Origin: Bremia lactucae
Taxonomy: Eukaryota; Oomycota; Peronosporomycetes; Peronosporales; Peronosporaceae
DNA: 20,733 nucleotides
Assembly (NCBI RefSeq): GCF_004359215.1
Contig: NC_090610.1
Location: forward strand, 1,061,809-1,082,541
Direction: 5' to 3'
In this document: positions 8,835 to 18,128 of the stretch, in pieces
Position numbering within the stretch: the stretch's first letter is position 1
Layout of the letters: each line of letters starts with the position of its first letter
The notes under the pieces: model-generated
Seen by the model: only the letters and a program-made list of their open reading frames with translations
Databases searched by the model: none
Told to the model about the DNA's origin: nothing
Program-made: the position numbers and the translations under genes

Positions 8835-9886
8835 ATGGACATGGACATGTTGAATGATAATGGAAATACGCATCACGTTTCGCGTGATAGCTACTCCTTT
8901 CTAAATGACATAGAAAGGAGTGCAGTCGAACGAATGAGTTCGACCGTAGGGAACGATGCCATCTTGGCCATGCTGTCCGGTTTGGACAGAGATGTCCCCC
9001 ATTCTGCCATCTCCAAGTTCATACAACATGAACTTGACGAGGGGAAGGAAAAGGAAACCTTTCATAATCAGCAAGACTCTCAGCAGGCAGAACTGTTGAT
9101 GTTACAACAGGCACAGACCCCTGTACCTGGTTGACACACACTCGTCGTCCCAAAACCTTAAAAATTGAAATCTCTAAGTATGTAAAAGTCCAAGAAGACT
9201 CTTTCTTAAGATGGCTCGTCGAGTTGGACGATGCTATAAGGGCTCGTCACATCATTGACGAGCAAATGCAAGTCGCATATGCTCAGTCGAAATTAGCAGG
9301 TCGTGCTGAACTGGGCCCCTAGACCTTCAGTTGCGCGATGCGTATGTCTTTAAGTCGCTAGAGGCTTGAAAAGCCCAGCTCAAACAGACGTTTGAACCGC
9401 CCAGGGCTGAGTTCAGAGCTTTCGAAACTCAAGCAAAGCAAGCGTGATGTTTACTCTTATGCCCAGCACATACGACTCTTAGCGAGTTGTATCACGAACA
9501 ACCCAGTTCATCAATACACGTTGATTACGGTGTTCATGCAAGGTCTTACGGATGGTCCCGTAAATACCCACTGTTTCGCTTGGAACTGGATACGCTTGAA
9601 GAAGCAATGTACGTTGCGGATCAGAGGACTAAAGCTTGATACAGGCTCAAGCTAGTTCGTCATCGTATCGTCCTCCAAGACGACACGAGCTTGGAGGTCC
9701 AGAACCTATAGACCTCTCTTATGTCGAAAGCGAGAACCTCGCTTTTCGAGCAATAAGTGATTGCAGAAATGCAATCGCTGTCAAAAGTTAGGACTTTACG
9801 CTCATGAGTGCAGTGCCCCACGCCCAGTACCGAGAGGTACTGAACGTAATTATGGACCGAATACCAAAAAGGACAATGGTCGCGGC
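8835..9886 (+). pseudogene. Gypsy gag remnant (frameshifted)
   Basis: Three pieces in different frames make up one degraded gag: 8835-9134 (99 residues starting MDMDMLNDNG), 9131-9322 (with KIEISKYVKVQEDSFLRWL and ARHIIDEQMQVAYAQSKLAG) and 9392-9655 (with SKLKQSKRDVYSYAQHIRLL and VFMQGLTDGPVNT). The latter two carry the usual order of a retrotransposon capsid domain: a tryptophan-bearing helix, a YAQ-type region, then FMxGL. The tail after 9655 is Arg/Pro/Asn-rich with stops and no zinc knuckle I can complete. In a live element this forms the virus-like particle. Here it has at least two frame changes and no pol downstream. Confidence 0.8.
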
Positions 9887-10055
9887 TGACTAGACCGCGG
9901 AGAATGTAGATATAATGGTATATATCTACCAATGGATAATCTTTTAGAATATTACTACGTAAGTAATAATTTTCCAAATAGTATCTCTTTCTTCGATAAT
10001 ATATTAATAAACAACCTTTAAGTGTAAATTATATGTAATAATACACCCCGTTACA
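9887..10055 (-). repeat. Inverted LTR fragment, TGTAACGGGG family
   Basis: Read on the minus strand from 10055 it matches the first ~170 bases of the LTR at 8344, down to the GTAGATATA..CATTATATCTAC and CTAGTCAGC region. Together with the LTR at 8344 it gives the element inverted ends. It joins the gag tail at about 9886. Confidence 0.85.
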
Positions 10056-11080
10056 AATGCCATGCCTTCCTGAATGGTAGTCGTGTCCTTAGTCGTGAGT
10101 AAAATGCGCGGATCTCAAAATTCCAGGCCAATGCCAAACCCATGATTCTTAGTCAATTTTCGAAAGAGCGTCGCGTTTCTCGACACAACAAACTTGCGTA
10201 CTTTTTACGCCATTGTGCCAACCCTTTTACCAGGTCGGAGCTCTTCAATACACACTTTGTGAGTTCCCGAATTTTTCCATCGAACTCGTAGGATCAATAA
10301 AGAACGTCCGTCCGGCATTTGACTATAAAACTTTGTACTTTGCTCCGAGTGCACGAATGATCACGTCGCACGTGAGCGGATCATGATTGTTCTATGCACT
10401 CGGTCGAAGATCTCATGTCCCTCCCCTCCCAACTTAACAATCAGGGGATAACACGGCTCAATATTAACGGAATCAATTGCGATGGCGTATCAAATACTTT
10501 TTCAATCGCGATGGGGTGATAAAAACTACCGTGACCGCCATGGAAATGTCTTCGTTGCTCATTACCTGTTCAAGACTCTGTTCCATGTCTTCCATAAACT
10601 TAAATCTAAACACCTTATTTGACAGCGCCCCGGCCCGGCGAAGAGTTCAAGCGATTCTTGAAACATTATGACCGTCTCGAGACCTCTCGTCACGTCCACT
10701 TGTTCCAACATCGAGTGGATCATACGCTTTGAAGAGACGTGACCAATTCACCGACACGATTCTCATTTCGGATCACACCCGTCTTTAAATCACTTGTCCC
10801 ATTGCTTCTAGGAAAAAAATGAAATTGGCCTTGATGTTATCAATCTTGTTGCGCTTTAAAAACTTCAATTAGATCGATGACATGGCTTCAATATGGGCCC
10901 CGGCTTCGAGACACCGAGTCTTTCTTCCCACCCGTGAGTACAAAGAGCGTCGTGGGCGTAATACACAAGCAGTGTCTCGGGAACTTCCAGAAGAAAGATC
11001 TGCAAGACCGCCGACTTGTGTTAGCCGGATTCTTCCTACTAAGCTCAACCCGAGAGCACGCTAAACGGATCAACGTCGTT
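10056..11080 (-). pseudogene. SPT16 (FACT subunit) pseudogene, 5' half
   Basis: On the minus strand, segments in SPT16 order but mixed frames run from high to low coordinates. They are AVLQIFLLEVPETLLVYY (about 11010-10955), LFVLTGGKK, FMEDMEQSLEQVMSNEDI (near 10600-10540), VNIEPCYP then VKLGGEGHEIF (near 10465-10405), TCDVIIRALGAKYK with SNAGRTFFIDPTSSMEKF (about 10375-10270), and HGFGIGLEF with TIQEGMAF, ending at 10056. These correspond to the N-terminal aminopeptidase-like domain of SPT16; the CYP-GG and GFGxGxEF patterns are family hallmarks. Several in-frame stops lie between them. The frame is cut at the Phe of EGMAF, where the LTR begins. The next segment on the far side of the element is some 200 residues further along the protein. 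Confidence 0.75.
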
Positions 11081-12024
11081 TTACGTTGCTTCGTGTTTGT
11101 GTTCCTGGGGTAGACGACAGAAACAAAAGGGTACGTTTGTGAGAGGCATGGTAGCAGGACAGAGCGAGTGGGTTACCTTTCACAAGCTGTAGAGACGGTC
11201 GAGACGACGATAGAACATGGTCGCGTCCAAGCGCGGGGACTCAATGCACTTGCATCAGTCGGAACCTCGGACTTGACCTCTTGCTTTACTCTCGCCGCCA
11301 TTCCTAAGGACTTGTAGAAATGAGGAAATCAATAAAGAAGTACAAAATTAGGGAACCGGTATAGACACACACCCCTTTTTGTATAACCACACCCACCTCC
11401 CCGTCTATTTGTTTCAATTAAATTAAAGCTACAGATTAAAATGAAGAGTTTCATTATTCCGCTATATCGCAAAATTGACAATTTTTTTAGTGGTCTTAGC
11501 ATCCCTTTTGGACATTGGTACCCCCCCCCCCGCTAAATTACATTTGGGAACTGATGTAGCCACACACCTTAATTATCTACATCTATATTTATGAGAGTAG
11601 CGTAATGGTAGCAACTTGTTGATAACTAGAATATATATTGTGCCAGCTCGAATAGTCTGCAAAAGACTTCGCAATATATGCGTACTTTCATGTTACAAAG
11701 CAAGATGCTTTCTCAACAAATAAATTCCGAATAAAAGCCGACAAAAAGTGAAACATAAGGATATTGTGGCTTGCTTGCGCTCATGGTGGGTATAAAAGAG
11801 TAGTAAGCCTCGCCTATTTGAAAACTAAGCATGCGCTTCCGCAAAAGTTGTTAGAATTAAAGTAAAATAAAATCATCCTCTGCTTGACCTCCAAAGACTA
11901 ACTAACTTGCATGCGCAAGAGCACACCTCGGACCCTTGTCGCTTATTTCCAGCTCAACTTTTCCTCGTGCTCGATTTGCTGCTCTTTCTTTTTGCTCTTT
12001 TTATGACTTGCCAGACAAGTGCGG
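11081..12024. other. Non-coding: decayed gene upstream and dispersed repeat
   Basis: 11081-11340 is the upstream side of the SPT16 pseudogene and may contain its decayed 5' end, but I see no assignable coding. 11341-11600 is an inverted copy of the repeat seen at 19611-19816, with an 11-C run at 11521-11531. 11600-12024 is AT-rich and contains a TATAAAAG at 11802-11809 and T/C-rich stretches (11940-12003). No gene follows, since the chromovirus LTR begins at 12025. Confidence 0.5.
11341..11600 (-). repeat. Dispersed repeat copy B (inverted)
   Basis: The complement matches the repeat at 19611-19816 in several blocks: the G/C homopolymer with CTAAATTA, TGTAGCCAC-CACC-TAA-TATC, GCCCTTTTGG-like and GGTTATAC. 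It also matches 1262-1350 through GACGGGGAGG, GGGGTGTG and CTATACCGG. No coding content. Copies B and C face each other across the chromovirus. Confidence 0.6.
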
Positions 12025-12526
12025 TGTAATGGGGCACACATCGGTTGGAGAACCGTTGTTGTGGTACATTTACTTTATGGGTAAAATACCCTTTCATCGA
12101 TTTTTAAAATAATTAGTTACTTAAATCCCGTTTAATATGGGTAACAAATGTGGTCGCCGCCAGAACTATATCTGGCGGCCAAAATCTATTTTTAAATTAG
12201 CTAGGGTAAGTTTTTTTTGTTTAAATAATTAAATAAATGCAGTTCCCCTTTTGATCTTAAAGCGTTAAGTGCCTTTCTAAGGCTTGCGCATTGATCTGTA
12301 AGAGATAGAAGCCTTTCTAAGGTATATCCTCTTGTTCACTAGTTGCCACTCGGTTCTACGAACCCCTGAATCCCTTAAACAAAGTTTCCTTAAGCTTTTA
12401 TAGCTTGCACGACTACCTGAGTTTTTAAACCCATCAGTTTAAAAACTCAGGTAGTCGTGCAAGAACTTAGTGACTATCTGAGTCTGAAAGTCTTCCTCTG
12501 ACTATAGGAGCGAGGTAGCTCCGCTA
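12025..12526 (+). repeat. 5' LTR of the chromovirus (3' end missing)
   Basis: It begins TGTAATGGGGCACACATCGG and aligns with the 3' LTR through AGCTCCGCTA, then loses homology, so the terminal ~44 bases with the CCATTACA end are missing. It has a 9-bp hairpin GCCGCCAGA/TCTGGCGGC (12156-12179) shared with the 3' LTR, and a perfect palindrome at 12404-12463 that the 3' LTR does not have. Confidence 0.9.
12404..12463. repeat. Perfect 27-bp palindrome in the 5' LTR
   Basis: Arms 12404-12430 and 12437-12463 are exact reverse complements, separated by the 6-base loop CCATCA. The matching place in the 3' LTR (about 19456-19503) has only the left arm, with four substitutions, and a short unrelated right side. 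Confidence 0.95.
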
Positions 12527-12588
12527 AACCGGGTAACACTCGTAGCCAATCTTCACCTGAGTCGTTACAAGACTAAACCCTCACAAAA

Positions 12589-13310
12589 ATGGAAGATGTT
12601 CCAGAATTGTCAGAAGCGCAACGCGCTGCTTATGACAAGCTCAAAACGTTTTTTGGGCTTGAGCACGTGGAATTTGTTATCTCCCAGGGACCAGAGGTCC
12701 TACATGCAAGGCTTGAAACCTTCATGCGGCACGAAGCCTCCCTGATCGGTCAAGTACAGGTCCACTTAGCGGCATCTTTGCCAACTCGGTACATCTGTGT
12801 ACCTGACTCAGGGCCGAGGACTCGCCCTCTAACTGTAAATGTGAAGACATTTGAGGGAAAGAAAGGGATAAAATCTTCCTTTTTGGATGAAGCAGATGGA
12901 ACTGCTCATTAATTTCGCCTGGTTCTGCCATGGCCATTTCCAAACTTGGAGGTAGAGCCATAGAGTGGGCGCTATCGTGCAGAACGTCCATAAACGAAGC
13001 TTTTCCCTCATGGGATTCGCTGAAACAGCAAATGACCAGCATGTTTGCACCACCTGATCAGGCTTTTCGCATGCGAGCACGGCTCCTAGCGACTCGACAG
13101 GGTAAAAGAACCCTAGGGGACTTTGTCCAGGAGTTGAGAACTCTCATTGCATCCATGCATCAAGACCCGGTGCAAGAAGCAAATGTCGTAACCATCTTTA
13201 TGGGAGGTCTCAACGAGGGCGTTGCCCGGATGGAATTATTCCGATCTCATCCGGCAACGTTTGAAGAGGAAGTTGCCATAGCGCTACGCAGCGCTACGCG
13301 CCGAGTTTGA
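12589..13310 (+). pseudogene. Chromovirus gag (frameshifted)
   Basis: The first frame (12589-12912, 107 codons, starting [18 protein letters not shown]) breaks within the capsid domain around 12870-12930. The second (12930-13310) continues it with KLGGRAIEWALSCR, FPSWDSLKQQMTSMFAPPD, RARLLATRQGKRTLGDFVQE and VVTIFMGGLNEGVARMELF. This is the standard retrotransposon gag order: Ala-W helix, F-x-W-x-L/F, F-x-P, then L-x-x-FMxGL. One frameshift separates the two parts and a stop follows 13307. The live protein would assemble the cytoplasmic particle. Confidence 0.9.
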
Positions 13311-13740
13311 CTTTAAGTCTGCTCGCGTTAGCACACCTTTTTACCGAACAAGCTCGTCGAGCACATGGGTTCCGTCTAATAGAGCGAAACCTATGGATTT
13401 TAGCCTCGTTGAGGAAGGAGAAGAGACTCTTCACGCTGTGGAACAGCATAAGACCATCCGTAGATGTTATATGTGCGGAAGACGAAACATTTACGCCCTG
13501 CCTGCCCTCTTCGAAATTCGCGTAAAGCTCGAAAGAGCTCCAATCCGACCTATACCAGAGAACTGGTACGGTGCGGGAAAACGTCGATATCAGTAGGTGC
13601 GGGGCGCCCTACTGGGAAAGACCTTGGCTCTGTTGAACCTCAAGGAGGTGAGAATAAACAGCGGTGCTCAATGGCACGGGGCGAGAGTACAAGCCTGGCT
13701 TTCTAGTCGCTCAAGCGACTGTAAAGGGCTTTGATAAGCC
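13311..13740 (+). pseudogene. Gag C terminus with frameshifted zinc knuckle
   Basis: A C-x2-C-x4-H-x4-C nucleocapsid knuckle lies at about 13466-13505, but its first two cysteines are in one frame (ending CYMCGRR) and its His and last Cys in another (KHLRPACPL). A one-base indel therefore splits the motif. The surrounding sequence is Arg/Ser-rich, as expected for an RNA-binding nucleocapsid, and has further stops before the protease. Confidence 0.75.
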
Positions 13741-14070
13741 GTGGTCAATTTAATTGACTCAGGAGCGTCATGCAATTATGCTCGACGCCTTTCCCTTGTA
13801 GGAAGTCAACAATACGTAGAGGCGCTTAGAGCGCATGAAGGTGATAGAATCACTGTTCGCTTAGCGACTGGGACTCGTGGCACTGTTCCCAAAGTTCCAT
13901 TGAACTTAGGTAAAAGGTTTTTGGACTTTGACAGTATGGAACGCTGTCTCGTCCTTGATTTGGATTCGAGATATGATCTCATCCTTGGTATGGCCTAGTT
14001 AGAACACCATGAGCCATGGATCGATTGAAGGTCTAAGACCTTAGGCGCCACGCGCAATGTTCCTAGCAAA
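13741..14070 (+). pseudogene. Chromovirus aspartic protease
   Basis: It carries the active-site NLIDSGASCNYARR, VRLATGTRG and the RYDLILGMA core. Unlike the protease at 572-868, the Asp-Ser-Gly triad is intact. A TAG at 13996 interrupts the usual LGMxWL motif; the residues after it (LEHHEPWIDW) are in the same frame, so this is a single nonsense change. It is related to, but distinct from, the first family's protease. Confidence 0.88.
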
Positions 14071-14821
14071 GTTTTGGAGAGTCATGAACCCACCTTTGCT
14101 AGGCAACAAAATCGCGATTGGCACGGATCATTGAATGCGTCTGTCAGTGTTTTAGACATTGAAATTTGCGAGTTAATAAACTCTAATGTTATAAACATTT
14201 ATTCTGAGCCCGACTCAGCAGAAATAAGTGGAACAACACGTACTCCGTCGAGTGACACTCGTTGTAATAACGATTCACTGAATGCTGAAAGCATTGTTGG
14301 CCTAAGGCCGAATCACCAAGGGTGCAATATCCCTGAGATATGGAGTGGCACGTCTAAGTCCACCGAGTATGGTCGGCCGAGGTGGTATCATACTAAGTGT
14401 CAATAGTGACACTATTGGCAGTTCGCCAGGACATTTTGGGTCAAACCCTCCTAATGCAAGTGAAGCGACATGTAAGCGTTCGCTGGATAAGGAAGTTGGG
14501 CTACCTAACTCCTTGTCGGATGTCAAATTAGACACCATGTCTTGTATAGAACCAATCCAGGCTGGAAAGTCCGGGGACGTGAATGTCCCGGCCTCTAAGA
14601 GGCGTATTGTCTCCACTCCAAGACAGGATGGACACGAAGCGTGTATACTCTTACAAAGTGATACGAGTGAGCAAGTACATACGCTTGTAAATGGCGTAAC
14701 CGGTAACATTGAGGTGGAAGTTAGCCTTGCGGCAATCCCTTCGTTTCATGCTCTTTTAGACTAGACGAAATGTCTATTGATGAGTGCGGTCGAGCCTTAA
14801 AAGGTTGGCGACTTATCTGAA
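14071..14821 (+). pseudogene. Pol linker between protease and RT
   Basis: Open stretches at 14074-14406 and 14345-14764 overlap in different frames, giving low-complexity Ser/Asn/Thr-rich sequence with no catalytic motif. This is the variable spacer expected here. At least one frameshift and one stop lie within it. Confidence 0.6.
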
Positions 14822-15780
14822 ATGGTTGTCATTCGACCTATGGTTGAGTTAAACTCATCGTCACTTCTAGACGAAGCTGTCCTGGATGGCACAAAAGCTG
14901 CACTTAGTGCGCGAAATGGGTCATCGATCGTTAAAGATCCTACGGATCCCTTTTATTCTTTGATTAAGGAATTCCAACATGCGGTATGTAATAATCCACC
15001 ATCTGTTTTACCTCCGGATAGAGGTGTTCGTCATGAAATTGACTTGGTTCCGGGAACCAAATACTGTGTCACAAGACAATATCCTTTACCAAGGCAGCAG
15101 TGTGACGTCATTGACGATTTCTTCCGTGCTAAGCACGAGGCTGGAATGGTACGAGAGAGCAAATCTCCTCATTCGACACCGACATTTTGTGTCAAAAAGC
15201 CAAATGGTAAATGGCGCATTGTACATGCTTATAATAAGCTTAATGCTGACATTATACTAGCACAAAACCCCATACCTAGAAAGGATGTTCTTCAGAACAA
15301 TATGGTGGGATGTACAATGTACAGTGCACTGGACTTAGCCGATGGTTACTAACAACTGTTCATGCGAGCGAGCGATATCCCGCTTACAGCGATTAGCACC
15401 CCAAGCGGTATGCTATGGGAGTGATTTGTAATGCCACAAAGGCTTTCCAACGCCCCGGCAACATGTAATCGTCTAGTGACGCAATTTTTACGCCCTCATC
15501 GAGGTTATGCACAGACTTATTTCGATGACATTTTTGTCCATAGTCGTGTGGAGCAGGGTCGGTCGGATATGGACAACCATTTAGACCATTTGCGAGCAGT
15601 GCTCGAGTGTATGCGCACAAAAAATTGTATGCCAATGCGTCTATATGCATTTTTGGCGCAGACGAAATTCCTATTTTAGGATGCTTCATTGGAAAGCGAG
15701 GCCTTAGAGCGGATCCCGCTTAGGCAAAGTCCATAGTAGATTGGCCGGTTCCTAAAATTAAAAGGATTTGCGTAAGTGGT
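14822..15780 (+). pseudogene. Chromovirus reverse transcriptase
   Basis: Fingers and palm are visible in order: [40 protein letters not shown] (a classic gypsy RT motif), [10 protein letters not shown] (first catalytic Asp), then after a stop at 15350 the PQRLSNAPATCNRL region and YFDDIFVHSR with the catalytic Asp pair at 15524-15529. Further stops fall at about 15427 and 15677. Catalytic residues survive but the frame is broken at least three times. Confidence 0.92.
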
Positions 15781-16360
15781 TGGGTTTTCGCCAATTATTT
15801 TCACAAATACAGCGAAAATTACGATAATAATCTAAGCTATTATCTAATCTCCTGAAGAAGGATACAGAATGGTGCTGGACTAGCACATAACATCATGTTT
15901 TTCAAGCAATTAAGGATAGTCTTATCCATGCCCCGATCCTGGCACTACCAAATCCAAATTGGCCTTTCAGTGTCATCTGTGATGCGTCGGATTTTGCCAT
16001 TAGCAGTGATCTGTTACAAACAGATGTTGATGGGCATGAACGTGTTATTGCGTTCGAGTCTAGACAGCTTAAAGCGGCGGAAAAGAACTACCCAGCTCAT
16101 GACAAAGAGTTACTTGCTATGAAGTATGCTCTCGTCAAATTCAGAGTTCATCTGCTCGACCTTAAGCCGTTTGTGATAATTAGAGATCACGCGTCATTAC
16201 GCACGGCGACTAAGTCGCCTCATCTCTTACAGAGAATAGCCCGATGGCTATCCTTTTTCGCGGAATACAACTTCGAGGTGAAGTATAAGCCTGGCAAGCA
16301 GAATACTTTGGCCGATGCGTTATCACGCAGGCCGGATTATGAGCTTTCTCATTTAGCGAC
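15781..16360 (+). pseudogene. Chromovirus RNase H domain
   Basis: Fragments include FSVICDASDF (frame near 15964) and, after a frame change near 16119, ALVKFRVHLLDLKPFVI, DHASLRTATKSPHL, RWLSFFAEYNFEVKYKPGKQ and LADALSRRPDYEL. These are the standard gypsy RNase H blocks, ending at the ADALSR motif. The upstream connection from RT is heavily frameshifted. Confidence 0.88.
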
Positions 16361-17700
16361 TATCTCGTCGCCTATTCCTGAATTGATCCGTTCGGGTTAC
16401 GCCAAGGAAGAACAGTGTGTAGCTCTGCTACGAAATCTCAAGAGCTCTGATTCAGGTATTAAACTGCCGGTACGTTTGCGTGCAAGTTTACATCGATTTT
16501 CTATCGATAACGACGTGTTGCTTTATTGCACAGACACCGCGGACCCTCCGCGTGTCGTTGTTCCTCATGATGAAGATTTGAAGTACCGAATCCTCTATGA
16601 GGCACACGGTACTGTCCTTAGTGGTTATCTTGGTAAGAGAAAAGACCTACGGCTCCGTAAGCCAGAGTTATTGGTGGCCCAAACTTTATAAATGGGTCAG
16701 CACATATGTTCGCACATGCGAAACTTGCCAACGGGTTAAGCCCTCGGCGCATGCTGCTGCGCCATTGGCGAGCCTTCCCGTCCCCATAAGTTGCTGGGAG
16801 TCCATTAGTATGGATTTCTTTTCGGTCTACCGGTAGATTCAGCCGGTAACTCCGGTATAGTGGTCTTTGATGACCAATTGAGCAAATTAACTCACTTAGC
16901 GGCCGTGCCGGATTCCATTGATGGAGAGGGTACAGCTAAGCTGATTATCGATCGCGTGTTTCGACAACATGGTTTGCCAGTGGCAACTGTCTCTGATCGG
17001 GACCCCCGTTTCACATGCAAATTCTGGAAATCAATTTTCGGAGTGCTTGGCATCAGATTAAATATGTCCACTGCGGACCATTCGCAGACCGATGGTTAAA
17101 CTGACCGTGTCAATCGCGTCATTGAAGACGTTTTACGCAGTGTGTGTGCTCAGACACCAAAGCGCTGGAGCTCAATGCTTCCAGTGATGGGGTTTGCGTT
17201 AAATAACGCTGTACATGCCTCTACAAGCTGTTCTCCGTTTTATGTCAACGGGCTTACCCATCCACGCGTTCCATTAACGATACCACTGCGTGGGGGAGAA
17301 TTAGTTGATAGGCTTGCTATTATCCGCCCTGTTACCGTTCGGAAACAAGTAAGCGAGTTTCTCGCGACGCGATTTAGTGTCTTAAGACATGTAAGAGATA
17401 CGATGGCTGATAGCCAAGACAAACAAAAAGAACAAGAAGATGCCAAAGGCAGAAGCTGTTTTAATTCTTATATGGTCGGAGACCGAGTTTTACTAAACGC
17501 TAAAAATCTACCTACCAACTTGGTTTCCGGGGTCTTCAAGACCAAATTGCGCCCGCGCTTTATTGGACAATTTACGGTTGTGGCCAAGAAGGCTAAACCT
17601 CCCAGCAAGCTGCGTACGCACCCAGTGGTCTACACTGGCTTGCTCAAGCCATATCGGGACCCCTTCCCACGTGAGCTTGAAGGCGCTTGCGCCGAGACAG
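16361..17700 (+). pseudogene. Chromovirus integrase
   Basis: The N-terminal zinc-binding region is split by a frameshift near 16630-16690. YEAHGT and SGYLG (the second His replaced by Tyr) are in one frame, YWWPKLYKWVSTYVRTCETC in another. The catalytic core has DFF (Asp near 16813), SDRDPRFTCKFW (Asp at 16995) and VNRVIED (Glu near 17124), so the D,D-35-E triad is complete. In between are stops near 16834 and 17097, the latter a CAG/CAA-to-TAA type change before DRVNR. The C-terminal part (KQVSEFLATRFSVLRHVRDT) and a GDRVLLNAKNL barrel follow. No functional protein can be made. Confidence 0.9.
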
Positions 17701-18060
17701 GCGATCGTGCCGCAGATTGCTGTATCCTCACCAGGATATCCAGCTGGCTGCTGATGCTTCAGCGTTTAAAAACGGTCCCGAACCGCCTCAAAAGAGCTCT
17801 CAACCCGAGCAAGGACCTCACGAAGAAGTTGCACCTCATGCCGAAGAGCATCAAATGCTTCCGCCGAAATTTCGGCCCCCTCCCGCGCTGCTTGATACGC
17901 GGGGGAACCTTCAGTTTCGTGTGGAGAAACTTTTAATGCGACTTCGTCGTAAGAGTCAATACCAGTATCTGGTGAAGTGGCTAGGGTAACCCTCTTCTGA
18001 TAATTCTTGGGAGTTCGAGGTACCTCTTCGGCAAAATGCCCGTACGCCGTTAACGTTGTT
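17701..18060 (+). pseudogene. Chromovirus integrase tail and chromodomain
   Basis: After a frame change the sequence reads RGNLQFRVEKLLMRLRR, then QYQYLVKWLG, a stop at 17987, and PSSDNSWEFE in the same frame. This is a chromodomain (V-E-K-hydrophobic, Y-LVKW-G-Y, NSWE). The stop replaces the Tyr normally after WLG. In related elements the chromodomain guides integration to particular chromatin. Confidence 0.85.
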
Positions 18061-18128
18061 GAGCGCCAAGCTCAGGGTCAACTCACGTCAAACGACACTT
18101 CCACCACTAAACGTGCGATTAGGTGGAT

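Larger units (their letters stand above)
8344..10055 (+). mobile_element. Defective gypsy derivative: LTR, gag remnant, inverted LTR piece
   Basis: It starts TGTAACGGGG at 8344 and ends CCCCGTTACA at 10055. The left part is a full LTR (8344-8784), a primer-binding-like TGGTAGCAC just after it, and a frameshifted gag. No protease or later pol gene follows. The right end is not a direct LTR copy but the first ~170 bases of the LTR in the opposite orientation, so the whole piece has long terminal inverted repeats. No target-site duplication is visible (left flank ATCAT, right flank AATGC). It sits inside the SPT16 pseudogene. A deletion or inversion between two opposed insertions explains this better than a single insertion. 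Confidence 0.8.

Noticed and set aside
8344..10055. DNA transposon with ~160-bp terminal inverted repeats
   Set aside because: The ends are LTR termini, the interior is gag and a primer-binding site is present; there is no transposase.
12722..13080. Minus-strand frames of 106 and 83 codons
   Set aside because: Shadows of gag, whose capsid motifs are clear on the plus strand.
14302..14709. Minus-strand frame of 135 codons in the pol linker
   Set aside because: It overlaps a longer sense frame of similar quality in a variable spacer; no motif or distinctive composition, unlike the 18129-18962 frame.
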